A DNA stretch of 64,000 nt, taken from NCBI RefSeq assembly GCF_002846365.1, contig NZ_PJMW01000002.1:2108001-2172000 (forward strand). Direction: 5' to 3'. The notes under the pieces are model-generated. The model worked only from the letters and a program-made list of their open reading frames with translations. It did not search any database and had not been told where the DNA came from. Every line of letters starts with the position of its first letter. Position 1 is the first letter of the stretch. Positions 13,173 to 21,196 of this stretch are shown piece after piece. A program made the translations under genes and the position numbers. The DNA is from Nocardia fluminea. GTDB lineage: Bacteria; Actinomycetota; Actinomycetes; Mycobacteriales; Mycobacteriaceae.

Positions 13173-13228
13173 TCGGTCAGCGCCCGGAGGCGGCAGCGGA
13201 GCGTAACCACGGAGGGCGCCCGATCATG
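13168..13228 (+). repeat. Structured intergenic repeat, copy 1
   Basis: The element starts on the stop codon of the atuA-like gene. The outer arms CATGATCGG (13168-13176) and CCGATCATG (13220-13228) pair perfectly, and GCGCCC/GGGCGC can extend the stem. The core, beginning CCCGGAGGCGGCAGCGGAGC and ending ACCACGGAGGGC, is shared with copy 2 at 17989-18053. The element ends 17 bases before the fadE start, upstream of its ribosome site (ACAGGAGAC). Confidence 0.75.
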
Positions 13229-13245
13229 CGACAGGAGACACAGGC

Positions 13246-14397
13246 ATGACATCAGTGTGGGAAACGGCGGAGCGTAAAGAGTTGCGCGCCACCGTGCGTG
13301 GGTTCGTCGAGCGGGACATCCTGCCCGACCTCGACGCCTGGGAGCGCGCCGGTGAACTGCCGCGCGAGCTGCACAAGAAGGCGGGCGAACTCGGTCTGCT
13401 CGGCATCGAGTACCCGGAGTCGGCGGGCGGGGAGGGCGGCAATGCCATCGACTCGCTCATCGTCGGCGAGGAGATCCATCTCGCCGGCGCCTCCGGTGGT
13501 CTGTGGGCTTCGCTGTTCACCTGCGGAATCTCGTTGCCGCACATGATCGCTTCGGGCAATCAGGCCCAGATCGACGAGTGGGCCAAGCCGACGCTGGCCG
13601 GTGACCTGATCGGTTCGCTGGCCATCACCGAGCCCGGCGGCGGTTCCGATGTCGGCCACCTCACCACCGCCGCCGTGCGCGACGGTGAGGACTTCATCAT
13701 CAACGGCGCCAAGACCTTCATCACCTCGGGCTGCCGCGCCGACTTCGTCGTCACCGCGGTGCGCACGGGCGGACCGGGCGCGGCGGGTGTGTCGCTGATC
13801 CTGGTGCCCACCGATACACCCGGCTTCACCGTCAGCCGCAAGCTGGAGAAGATGGGGTGGCTCGCCTCGGATACCGCCGAGCTGTCCTACGTGGACGTGC
13901 GGGTGCCCGCGTCGAACCTGGTCGGCGCCGAGAACAGTGGCTTCGCCCAGATCGCGTCCGCGTTCGTGAGCGAGCGGGTCGGCCTCGCGGTGCAGGCGTA
14001 TTCGCTGGCCCAGCGCGCACTCGACCTCACCGTGCAGTGGTGCCGCGATCGCGAGACCTTCGGGCGTCCGCTGATCAGCCGCCAGAAGGTGCAGATGACC
14101 CTGACGGATATGGCCCAGCGCGTCGACATCTCACGCACCTACACCCGTGCCCTCGTCGAGCGCTACGTCGCCGGTGATCAGAACCTGATCGCGGAGGTCT
14201 GCTTCGCCAAGAACAACGCCGTCGAGACCGCGGAATGGGTGGCCAACCAGGCCGTGCAGTTGCACGGCGGGATGGGCTACATGCGCGAGGCCGAGGTCGA
14301 GCGCATCTACCGCGATGTGCGCATCATCGGCATCGGCGGCGGCACCAACGAGATCCTGACCATGCTGGCATCGAAAGTATTGGGGTACCAGTCGTGA
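13246..14397 (+). CDS. Acyl-CoA dehydrogenase (FadE13-like)
   Basis: 383 residues, the normal length for a flavin acyl-CoA dehydrogenase that forms the alpha-beta double bond. Seen: LGIEYPESAGGEGG (N-terminal helical domain), SLAITEPGGGSDVGHL (FAD/acyl-binding beta domain), KTFITSGCRADFVVT, then RETFGRPLISRQKVQ and the C-terminal QLHGGMGYMREAEVERIYRD, where the second Glu is in the usual place of the catalytic base. ATG 13246 follows AGGAGAC. Its stop overlaps the accD GTG as GTGA (14394-14397). It resembles the branched-chain (isovaleryl/citronellyl-CoA type) enzymes that precede a biotin carboxylase pair. Confidence 0.92.
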   Translation: MTSVWETAERKELRATVRGFVERDILPDLDAWERAGELPRELHKKAGELGLLGIEYPESAGGEGGNAIDSLIVGEEIHLAGASGGLWASLFTCGISLPHMIASGNQAQIDEWAKPTLAGDLIGSLAITEPGGGSDVGHLTTAAVRDGEDFIINGAKTFITSGCRADFVVTAVRTGGPGAAGVSLILVPTDTPGFTVSRKLEKMGWLASDTAELSYVDVRVPASNLVGAENSGFAQIASAFVSERVGLAVQAYSLAQRALDLTVQWCRDRETFGRPLISRQKVQMTLTDMAQRVDISRTYTRALVERYVAGDQNLIAEVCFAKNNAVETAEWVANQAVQLHGGMGYMREAEVERIYRDVRIIGIGGGTNEILTMLASKVLGYQS

Positions 14398-15992
14398 CGA
14401 CCTTCCGTTCCACCATCGACACCGCCTCGCCCGAGTACACCGCGGCCGCCGAGGCGATGTCGGCCAAGCTCACCGAGGTCGAGGCGGAGTTCGCCAAGGC
14501 GATCGCCGGTGGCGGCCCCGAGAAGGTGGCCCGCCACCACAAGCGCGGCAAGCTCACCGCCCGTGAGCGCATCGAACTGCTGCTCGACGAGGACTCGCCG
14601 TTCCTCGAGCTGTGCCCACTCGCCGCGTGGGGCAGCGACTTCCACGTCGGCGCGTCGACGATCGCCGGGATCGGCCTCGTCGAGGGTGTCGAATGCATGA
14701 TCGTCGCGCCCGACCCGACGGTGCGCGGCGGTACGTCGAACCCGTGGACGCTGCGTAAGACGTTGCGCATCAACGACATCGTCCGGGAGAACCGCCTGCC
14801 GGTGATCTCGCTGGTCGAGTCCGGTGGCGCGGACCTGCCGACGCAGAAGGAGGTCTTCATCCCCGGCGGCGCGATGTTCCGCGACCTCACTCAGGCTTCG
14901 GCAGCCGGAATCCCCACCATCTCATTGGTGTTCGGCAACTCCACCGCCGGTGGCGCCTACATCCCCGGCATGTCCGACTACGTGGTGATGGTCAAGGAGG
15001 CCGCGAAGGTCTTCCTCGCGGGGCCGCCGCTGGTGAAGATGGCCACCGGTGAGGACTCCGACGACGAGACCCTCGGCGGCGCCGAGATGCACGCCCGCAC
15101 GTCGGGTCTGGCCGACTACATGGCCGCCGACGAGCAGGATGCGATCCGGCTCGGTCGCAACATCGTTCGTCGCCTGAACTGGAAGAAGCAGGGTCCCGAG
15201 CCGCGCGCCGAGGTGATCTCGCCGATCTACGATCCCGAGGAACTGCTCGGCATCGTGCCCTCGGACCTGAAGATCCCGTTCGATCCCCGCGAGGTCATCG
15301 CCCGGGTGGTCGACGGTTCCGACTTCGACGAGTTCAAGCCGCTCTACGGTTCGAGCCTGGTCACCGGCTGGGCCGAGATCAACGGCTACCCGATCGGCAT
15401 TCTCGCCAACGCGCGCGGCGTGCTGTTCTCCGAGGAATCGCAGAAGGCTACCCAGTTCATCCAGCTGGCGAACAAGAAGAACACGCCACTGTTGTTCCTG
15501 CACAACACCACCGGTTACATGGTCGGCAAGGAATACGAGCACGGCGGCATCATCAAACACGGCGCGATGATGATCAACGCGGTCGCCAACTCCACGGTGC
15601 CGCACATCTCGCTGCTGGTCGGCGCCTCCTACGGCGCCGGGCACTACGGCATGTGCGGGCGCGCCTTCAACCCGCGTTTCCTGTTCGCCTGGCCGAGCGC
15701 GAAATCCGCCGTCATGGGTGGGGCGCAGCTCGGCGGCGTGCTCACCATCGTGCAGCGCGGCGCGGCCGAGTCCAAGGGCCTGCCGTTCGACGAGGAGGCC
15801 GCCGCCGGCCTCGCCGCCATGGTGGAGGCCCAGATCGAGGCCGAGGCCATGCCGATGTTCCTGTCGGGCAGGCTGTTCGACGACGGCATCATCGACCCCC
15901 GCGACACCCGCACCGTGCTGGGAATGGCTCTGTCGGCCATTCACACAGCCCCGATCAAGGGCGCCGAGGGCTTCGGCGTCTTCCGAATGTGA
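14394..15992 (+). CDS. accD2: Acyl-CoA carboxylase carboxyltransferase subunit (AccD2/MCC-beta type)
   Basis: 532-residue carboxyltransferase that moves the carboxyl group from carboxybiotin to an acyl-CoA. It has both crotonase-like halves: N-terminal KRGKLTARERIELLLDEDSP, PVISLVESGGADLP and GNSTAGGAYIPGMSDYVVMV; C-terminal GSSLVTGWAEINGYPIGILA, LLFLHNTTGYMVGKEYEHGG and SYGAGHYGMCGRAFNPRF. The length and the GGAYIPGMSDY motif place it with methylcrotonyl/geranyl-CoA carboxylase beta subunits rather than propionyl-CoA AccD. Start GTG 14394 overlaps the fadE stop; the longer open frame belongs to fadE. Partner biotin subunit follows 8 bases after its stop. The substrate is unproven, and M. tuberculosis AccD2 has no agreed one as far as I know. 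Confidence 0.9.
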   Translation: MTTFRSTIDTASPEYTAAAEAMSAKLTEVEAEFAKAIAGGGPEKVARHHKRGKLTARERIELLLDEDSPFLELCPLAAWGSDFHVGASTIAGIGLVEGVECMIVAPDPTVRGGTSNPWTLRKTLRINDIVRENRLPVISLVESGGADLPTQKEVFIPGGAMFRDLTQASAAGIPTISLVFGNSTAGGAYIPGMSDYVVMVKEAAKVFLAGPPLVKMATGEDSDDETLGGAEMHARTSGLADYMAADEQDAIRLGRNIVRRLNWKKQGPEPRAEVISPIYDPEELLGIVPSDLKIPFDPREVIARVVDGSDFDEFKPLYGSSLVTGWAEINGYPIGILANARGVLFSEESQKATQFIQLANKKNTPLLFLHNTTGYMVGKEYEHGGIIKHGAMMINAVANSTVPHISLLVGASYGAGHYGMCGRAFNPRFLFAWPSAKSAVMGGAQLGGVLTIVQRGAAESKGLPFDEEAAAGLAAMVEAQIEAEAMPMFLSGRLFDDGIIDPRDTRTVLGMALSAIHTAPIKGAEGFGVFRM

Positions 15993-16000
15993 GCAGCGAC

Positions 16001-17995
16001 ATGACGATGACGAATGTTCTCGTTGCCAATCGTGGTGAGATCGCGCGCCGCGTGTTCGCCACCTGCCGCCGGATGGGCATCGGCACCACCGCGGTCTACT
16101 CCGATGCTGATGCCGCCTCGCCGCATGTGGCCGAGGCCGACGCCGCGATCCGGTTGCCCGGCAACACTCCGGCGGAGACCTACCTGCGCGGTGAGCTGAT
16201 CATCGAGGCCGCGCTGTCGGCCGGTGCCGACGCGATCCACCCCGGCTACGGATTCCTCTCCGAGAACGCCGAATTCGCGCGCTCCGTGCTCGACGCGGGT
16301 CTGGTCTGGATCGGTCCGCCCGTCGCGGCGATCGAGCAGATGGGCTCCAAGGTCGAGTCCAAGAAGATGATGGACGCCGCCGGTGTCCCCGTGCTGGCCG
16401 AGCTCGATCCGGCCGAGGTCACCGACGCGCACCTGCCCGTGCTGATCAAGGCATCCGCCGGTGGTGGCGGACGCGGCATGCGCGTGGTGCGCGATCTCGC
16501 CGAGTTGCGGGACCAGATCGCCGGTGCCCAGCGGGAGGCCGAGTCGGCCTTCGGCGATCCGACGGTGTTCTGCGAGCGCTACCTCGAGACCGGCAGGCAC
16601 ATCGAAGTGCAGGTCATGTCGGACACGTTCGGCAAGACCTGGGCGGTGGGCGAGCGTGAGTGCTCGATCCAGCGACGGCACCAGAAGGTCGTCGAGGAAG
16701 CGCCGTCGCCGCTGGTCGAGAAGATCGACGGCATGCGGGATCGGCTGTTCGAGGCGGCGCGTCTGGCCGCCGAGGCGATCGGGTACGAAGGTGCGGGCAC
16801 CGTCGAGTTCCTGGCCGACGAGAAGGGTGACTTCTTCTTCCTCGAGATGAACACCCGTCTCCAGGTGGAACATCCGGTCACCGAGCAGACCACCGGACTG
16901 GACCTGGTCCGCCTGCAGTTGCAGGTGGCGTCGGGTCTGCCGCTGCCCGCGAACCAGCCCGCCCTGCGTGGTCACTCGATCGAGGTCCGCCTCTACGCCG
17001 AGGACCCCGCGCACGACTGGCAGCCGCAGAGCGGGCCGGTGCACAAGATCGAGATCCCGTTCACCGCCGGTGAATTCACCGTCCTCGACCAGCCCGGCGT
17101 GCGCCTGGACACCGGTGTCGTCGACGAGTCGGTGGTGGGCGTCCACTACGACCCGATGCTCGCCAAGGTGATCTCCTACGCCGAAACCCGCGCGGAGGCA
17201 GCACATCTGCTCGCCACCGCGCTACAGCGGGCCAAGATCCACGGACTGGTCACCAACCGTGACCTGCTCGTGCGGGTCCTGCGCCACCCGGCGTTCCTCG
17301 CCGGTGACACCGACACTGCCTTCTTCGCCACCCACGACCTGGCCGTGCTGTCGGCGCCGCTGGTGTCCGAGGCCGACGAGGCCCTCTCGATCGTGGCTGC
17401 GGCCCTTGCCGATTCGGCGCTGAATCGTGGCGCCTCGCGTCTGGCCGGACTCGCCCCGAGCGGCTGGCGCAACCTGTCGTCGCTGCCGCAGACCAAGTCC
17501 TATGAGAGCCGCACCACCGGCATCCACGAGGTGCGCTACCGCTTCACCCGCACGGGTGTCGCGGTCGAGGGCCACGACGGTCTCGAGCTGATCTCGGTCG
17601 CACCCGATCGGGTAGTCCTGGGCGTGCCGGGTGAACGTGGCGCGGTACGCAGGCAATTCGAGATCGCCCGCTACGGCGATCTGGTCGCGATCGACTCCCC
17701 GCTCGGCCCGGTGGCCGTGCGCAGGCTGCCCCGCTTCACCGATCCGTCGGAGCAGGTGGCGGCCGGTTCGCTGCTCGCGCCGATGCCGGGCAGCGTGATC
17801 CGCCTCGGTGCCGCCGAAGGCGACCACGTGAAGCAGGGGCAGCCCATTCTGTGGCTGGAGGCGATGAAGATGGAACACACCATCGCGGCCCCGGCGACCG
17901 GCATTCTCAGTGCACTCAACGTGACCGTCGGCCAGCAGGTCGAGGTCGGAACCGTCCTCGCCGTCGTCGAGGAAGAAGAGCAGGAGCCGTCCTGA
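16001..17995 (+). CDS. accA2: Acyl-CoA carboxylase biotin carboxylase/BCCP subunit (AccA2 type)
   Basis: 664 residues. Biotin carboxylase domain (1 to about 445): LVANRGEIARRVFATCRRMG, IHPGYGFLSENAEFA, ATP-grasp loop KASAGGGGRGMR, ERECSIQRRHQKVVEEAPSP and FLEMNTRLQVEHPVTE. A linker/BT-like region follows, then the C-terminal biotinyl domain (about 588-660) with LAPMPGSVIRLG and the biotin Lys in EAMKMEH. This is the fused alpha subunit typical of methylcrotonyl-CoA and related carboxylases. ATG 16001 is chosen because family homology starts there; the frame is open further upstream inside accD. It forms a complex with the preceding AccD subunit. The stop lies in the first stem of the second structured repeat. 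Confidence 0.93.
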   Translation: MTMTNVLVANRGEIARRVFATCRRMGIGTTAVYSDADAASPHVAEADAAIRLPGNTPAETYLRGELIIEAALSAGADAIHPGYGFLSENAEFARSVLDAGLVWIGPPVAAIEQMGSKVESKKMMDAAGVPVLAELDPAEVTDAHLPVLIKASAGGGGRGMRVVRDLAELRDQIAGAQREAESAFGDPTVFCERYLETGRHIEVQVMSDTFGKTWAVGERECSIQRRHQKVVEEAPSPLVEKIDGMRDRLFEAARLAAEAIGYEGAGTVEFLADEKGDFFFLEMNTRLQVEHPVTEQTTGLDLVRLQLQVASGLPLPANQPALRGHSIEVRLYAEDPAHDWQPQSGPVHKIEIPFTAGEFTVLDQPGVRLDTGVVDESVVGVHYDPMLAKVISYAETRAEAAHLLATALQRAKIHGLVTNRDLLVRVLRHPAFLAGDTDTAFFATHDLAVLSAPLVSEADEALSIVAAALADSALNRGASRLAGLAPSGWRNLSSLPQTKSYESRTTGIHEVRYRFTRTGVAVEGHDGLELISVAPDRVVLGVPGERGAVRRQFEIARYGDLVAIDSPLGPVAVRRLPRFTDPSEQVAAGSLLAPMPGSVIRLGAAEGDHVKQGQPILWLEAMKMEHTIAAPATGILSALNVTVGQQVEVGTVLAVVEEEEQEPS

Positions 17996-18053
17996 TCCGG
18001 TCAAGCCCGGAGGCGGTAGCGAAGCGTGACCACGGAGGGCTCCGGGTCAGGAC
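17989..18053 (+). repeat. Structured intergenic repeat, copy 2
   Basis: This starts on the accA stop codon. Arms GTCCTGATCCGG (17989-18000) and CCGGGTCAGGAC (18042-18053) form a 12-bp stem with one G-U pair. The core (CCCGGAGGCGG..., ...ACCACGGAGGGC) matches copy 1. Relative to copy 1, an A-T pair has become C-G and a whole C-G pair is inserted, which supports a selected stem. It ends 13 bases before the next fadE start, with AGAAGGG as ribosome site in between. Confidence 0.75.
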
Positions 18054-18066
18054 AGAAGGGTTCAGC

Positions 18067-19227
18067 ATGAGTTTCATCGAAACCGAAGAGCAGAAGGCGC
18101 TGCGGGCGGCGGTCGCGTCGCTGGCGGCGAAGTACAACTACCGCGACTATGTGCTGCCGCTCTCGCGCAAGAACGAGCCGCTCACCGAACTGTGGGACGA
18201 GGCGGGCAAGCTCGGTTTCCTCGGCGTGAACCTGCCCGAGGAGTTCGGCGGCGGTGGCGCGGGGATGTACGAGCTGGCGCTGGTGCAGGAAGAGCTCTCG
18301 GCGCAGGGCGCCGGCCTGCTGTTGATGGTCGTGTCCCCGGCCATCTGCGGCACCATCATCACCAAGTACGGCACCGACGCGCAGAAGCAGAACTGGCTGC
18401 CCAAGCTCGCCGACGGCTCCTCGAAGATGGTCTTCGCGATCACCGAGCCCGACGCGGGGTCCAACTCGCACCAGATCACCACCACCGCCCGCCGCGACGG
18501 TGACGACTGGATCCTCAACGGCCGCAAGATCTTCATCTCCGGCGTCGACCAGGCCGAGGCCATCCTGGTGGTCTCGCGCACCGAGGATCACAAGACCGGC
18601 AAGCTCAAGCCCGCGCTGTTCATCGTGCCGGTGGACGCGCCCGGCCTGGTGAAGAACGTCCAGGAAATGGACGTCATCGAGCCGGACCACCAGTACACGC
18701 TGTTCTTCGACGACGTGCGCCTGCCCGCCGACGCCCTGGTCGGCTCCGAGGACGCGGCGCTGGCCCAGCTGTTCGCCGGGCTGAACCCCGAGCGGATCAT
18801 GGGCTCGGCGATGGCGATCGGTCTCGGTCGCTACGCCATCGACCGCGCGGTCGAATACGCCAAGGAGCGCACGGTCTGGAAGACGCCGATCGGCGCGCAC
18901 CAGGGTATTTCGCATCCACTGGCGCAGATCAAGATCGAGCTGGAACTGGCCAAGCTGATGATGCAGAAGGCCGCGACGCTCTATGACTCGGGCGACGAGT
19001 TCGGCGCTGCCGAAGCTGCCAATATGGCCAAGTACGCGGCGGCCGAGGCGAGTATCAAGGCGCTCGATCAGTCGATCCAGACGCACGGCGGTTCGGGTCT
19101 GACTCGTGAGGTCGGCTTGGCGGCGATGCTGCAGGCGGCGCGGATCATGCGGATCGCTCCGGTGAGCCGGGAGATGATTTTGAACTTCGTTTCGCAGCAC
19201 TCGTTGGGTTTGCCCAGGTCTTACTGA
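18067..19227 (+). CDS. Acyl-CoA dehydrogenase (FadE12-like)
   Basis: 386 residues. Shows the flavin dehydrogenase pattern: NLPEEFGGGGAGMYE, MVFAITEPDAGSNSHQI, GRKIFISGVDQAEAILVVSR, DDVRLPADALVGSEDAALAQ, RYAIDRAVEYAKERTVWKTP and C-terminal HGGSGLTREVGLAAMLQAAR. The C-terminal helix lacks the Glu-bearing ...VE(R/K)xYRD signature of FadE13-like enzymes, so the catalytic base must come from elsewhere, as in FadE12-type proteins. ATG 18067 follows the second structured repeat; the open frame upstream is accA sequence. Second dehydrogenase of the operon, so the pathway probably needs two different oxidations. Confidence 0.9.
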   Translation: MSFIETEEQKALRAAVASLAAKYNYRDYVLPLSRKNEPLTELWDEAGKLGFLGVNLPEEFGGGGAGMYELALVQEELSAQGAGLLLMVVSPAICGTIITKYGTDAQKQNWLPKLADGSSKMVFAITEPDAGSNSHQITTTARRDGDDWILNGRKIFISGVDQAEAILVVSRTEDHKTGKLKPALFIVPVDAPGLVKNVQEMDVIEPDHQYTLFFDDVRLPADALVGSEDAALAQLFAGLNPERIMGSAMAIGLGRYAIDRAVEYAKERTVWKTPIGAHQGISHPLAQIKIELELAKLMMQKAATLYDSGDEFGAAEAANMAKYAAAEASIKALDQSIQTHGGSGLTREVGLAAMLQAARIMRIAPVSREMILNFVSQHSLGLPRSY

Positions 19228-19284
19228 TGTTCGGTAGTCCCAGGAGGTTTGAGGCTGTGTTTGTTGGAGCGCTGGCGCGCTCGA

Positions 19285-19391
19285 GTCGCGGCCCCTAGGG
19301 GCCGCCGGTTAGCCACCGGGGCTTGCTCCTTCGTCGCGTACGCCCCGGCGGCTAACCGGCGGCCCGGCCGCGACCGGCCACTTCGTGGCCG
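19285..19391. repeat. Large palindromic element between fadE12-like and echA
   Basis: The arms at 19301-19322 and 19342-19363 (22 bases each, beginning GCCGCCGGTTAGCC on the left) are complementary except for one base and enclose a 19-base loop. An outer pair, GTCGCGGCC (19285-19293) and GGCCGCGAC (19366-19374), extends the structure. A further hairpin CGGCCA/TGGCCG with a short loop follows at 19375-19391. It is non-coding and looks like a dispersed palindromic (REP/MITE-like) element or a strong terminator inside the operon. Confidence 0.65.
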
Positions 19392-19418
19392 TCCCTCCCT
19401 AGGGGTCGGGAGTGCGGT

Positions 19419-19434
19419 GGGTGGGTTGGGTGGG
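19419..19434 (+). promoter_or_regulatory. G-quadruplex motif upstream of echA
   Basis: GGGTGGGTTGGGTGGG has four GGG runs with loops of 1, 2 and 1 bases, a strongly quadruplex-prone pattern. It lies on the coding strand 83 bases before the echA ATG and would be in the untranslated leader if transcription reads through or starts upstream. Whether it has a role is unknown. Confidence 0.5.
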
Positions 19435-19517
19435 TTGTGGAAGACGGGGACGGGCTGGGTGTGCGGTGTGGTGGGGAGGGCGGTCATGGTGGAAATGGGA
19501 ACTAGTAGGAGGCTTTG

Positions 19518-20300
19518 ATGGACGGATCGGCTGATAGTCCTTATGTGCGGTATGAGGTTGTTGATGGGTTTGCCACGCTGACCTTCGATTCGCCGCACAA
19601 CCGGAATGCGCTGTCGTCGAAGCTTGTTCGTGAGCTGCTCGCCGGGTTCGATGCTGCGGCAAATGATCCCGCTGTGCGCGGCATCGTGCTCGCTCACACC
19701 GGGGACACGTTCTGTGCGGGCGCCGACCTCAAGGAGGCGAGTAACGCCGATCCCGCGGTGGCCGCCGACGAGCGCACCCGGGTGATGATCGACGTGCTGC
19801 GCGGGATTCTCGCCTCGCCCAAGCCGGTGATCGCGCAGATCGACGGCAATGTCCGTGCCGGGGGCATGGGCATCATCGGGGCCTGCGATCTCGTCGTGGC
19901 GGGGCCGGGCAGTAGTTTCGCGCTCACCGAGGTGCGCATCGGGATGGCTCCGTTCATGATCTCGCTCACTCTGGTGCCGCGAATGGACCAGCGGGCCGCG
20001 AGCCGCTACTTCCTGACCGGGGAAAAGTTCGACGCCGCGACCGCGAAGGAGATCGGCCTGGTCACCGTGGCCGCGCAGGACGCCGCCGCGGAGGTGAAAC
20101 GCCTGAGTGGTGAGCTGCGCAAGGGGTCGCCGCAGGGCTTGGCCGAGTCCAAGAAACTGGTCAACGCGGCCCTGCTGGCGACCTTCGACGCCGAGGCTGA
20201 AGCACTCGCCAAGCGGTCGGCGAGCTTCTTCGGCACCCCCGAGGTGATCGAGGGCATGACGGCCTTCTTCCAGAAGCGTCCGCCCAGCTGGGCACAATAG
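19518..20300 (+). CDS. Enoyl-CoA hydratase/isomerase (EchA7-like)
   Basis: 260-residue crotonase-fold enzyme that would hydrate the unsaturated acyl-CoA made by the operon (possibly a methylglutaconyl-CoA-type hydratase). Seen: RYEVVDGFATLTFDSPHNRN, oxyanion-hole segments DTFCAGADLKEA and VRAGGMGIIGACDLVVAG, then FALTEVRIGMAPFMISLTLV and RYFLTGEKFDAATAKEIGLV. ATG 19518 follows an ideal AGGAGG (19507-19512). The 290-base gap to the upstream fadE holds a palindromic element and a G-rich tract, so expression may be set separately. tetR follows 4 bases after the stop. Confidence 0.9.
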   Translation: MDGSADSPYVRYEVVDGFATLTFDSPHNRNALSSKLVRELLAGFDAAANDPAVRGIVLAHTGDTFCAGADLKEASNADPAVAADERTRVMIDVLRGILASPKPVIAQIDGNVRAGGMGIIGACDLVVAGPGSSFALTEVRIGMAPFMISLTLVPRMDQRAASRYFLTGEKFDAATAKEIGLVTVAAQDAAAEVKRLSGELRKGSPQGLAESKKLVNAALLATFDAEAEALAKRSASFFGTPEVIEGMTAFFQKRPPSWAQ

Positions 20301-20304
20301 TCCG

Positions 20305-20919
20305 ATGGCGACACCCCACGAACCCAAGCAGGACCGCAGCCGGGCCACCCGGCAGCGGCTGCTGGAGGCGACCATCGACTGCCTGGCCGAAACCGGTTGG
20401 GCAGCCGCCACCGTGTCGGTGGTCGCCGAGCGGGCGGGGGTGTCGCGCGGTGCCGCTCAGCACCACTTCCCGACGCGCGAGGACCTGATCACCGCCGCGC
20501 TCGAGTTCATGTTCGAGTTCCGGATGGATCAGGCCAAGGCCGAAGCCGAAACGGTGAATGCGGTCGCCCAGGGCGAGGGCCGCACGCGCGCCGTCGTCTC
20601 CGCGCTCGTCGAGTCCTATACGACTCCGTTCTTCAAAGCCGCGCTCCAGGTCTGGACCCACGCCGCCGCCGACCCGGCCCTGCGCGAACGCATCCTGCCC
20701 CTCGAGGCCCGGTTCGGCCGCATCTCCCACCGTCGCGCCATCGAAGCTCTCGGCGTCGACGACTCCGACCCGGTCACCCACCATCTCGTCCAGGCCACCC
20801 TCGACCTGGCCCGCGGCCTCGGCCTCGCCGACGTCCTCACCGACGACTCCGCGCGCCGCAAACTCATCGTCGACCAGTGGGCCGCCACCCTCCACACCGC
20901 CCTGAATCTGTCCCACTGA
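20305..20919 (+). CDS. TetR-family regulator of the acyl-CoA operon
   Basis: 204 residues. The N-terminal helix-turn-helix spans about 12-58 (RQRLLEATIDCLAETGWAAA, SVVAERAGVSRGAAQHHFPT, REDLITAAL), followed by a helical ligand/dimer domain with a C-terminal Trp-containing helix. It is the last gene of the operon, 4 bases after echA. TetR proteins in this position usually repress the catabolic genes and respond to an acyl-CoA intermediate. The palindrome at 11408-11423 is the best operator candidate in view. Confidence 0.88.
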   Translation: MATPHEPKQDRSRATRQRLLEATIDCLAETGWAAATVSVVAERAGVSRGAAQHHFPTREDLITAALEFMFEFRMDQAKAEAETVNAVAQGEGRTRAVVSALVESYTTPFFKAALQVWTHAAADPALRERILPLEARFGRISHRRAIEALGVDDSDPVTHHLVQATLDLARGLGLADVLTDDSARRKLIVDQWAATLHTALNLSH

Positions 20920-20923
20920 ACCC

Positions 20924-20953
20924 TTGTGACCTCGTCGTTTCGGGGTATATAGT
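20924..20953 (+). promoter_or_regulatory. Promoter of the vapBC genes
   Basis: A good -35 TTGTGA (20924-20929) and -10 TATAGT (20948-20953) are separated by 18 bases, unusually canonical for this DNA. An AT-rich stretch GAATATATATC follows before vapB and may, with GTATATAG at the -10, form the site where the VapBC complex represses its own promoter. Confidence 0.65.
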
Positions 20954-20989
20954 TCGGGCATGGGGGAATATATATCGAGGGACTGTGTG

Positions 20990-21196
20990 ATGACCAAACG
21001 CCTGATCGAGATCGACGACGAGCTACTCGAGTCCGCGCAGGATGCACTCGGCACCGCTGGCGTCTCCGACACCGTTCGTGCCGCGCTGAACTCGGCCGTC
21101 GTGGCGCACGCGCGCGCCAGCGAAGTCGAATGGCTGGTCAACGGCGGCATGGCCGAAATGGCCGACAAGGATCGGCGCGACGACGTATGGCGATAA
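20990..21196 (+). CDS. vapB: VapB-type antitoxin
   Basis: 68 residues starting MTKRLIEIDDELLESAQDAL, the ribbon-helix-helix DNA-binding start of VapB antitoxins (KRLIEIDDELL, then AGVSDTVRAALNSAVV). The C-terminal part (about 45-68, WLVNGGMAEMADKDRRDDVW) should wrap the VapC toxin. An ATG 30 bases upstream is in frame, but the second start gives the family N-terminus. Overlaps vapC by 10 bases, the usual arrangement for balanced antitoxin/toxin synthesis. Confidence 0.87.
   Translation: MTKRLIEIDDELLESAQDALGTAGVSDTVRAALNSAVVAHARASEVEWLVNGGMAEMADKDRRDDVWR

Noticed and set aside
15653..16000. N-terminal extension of the accA frame
   Set aside because: It is accD sequence in another frame; biotin carboxylase homology begins at the ATG at 16001.
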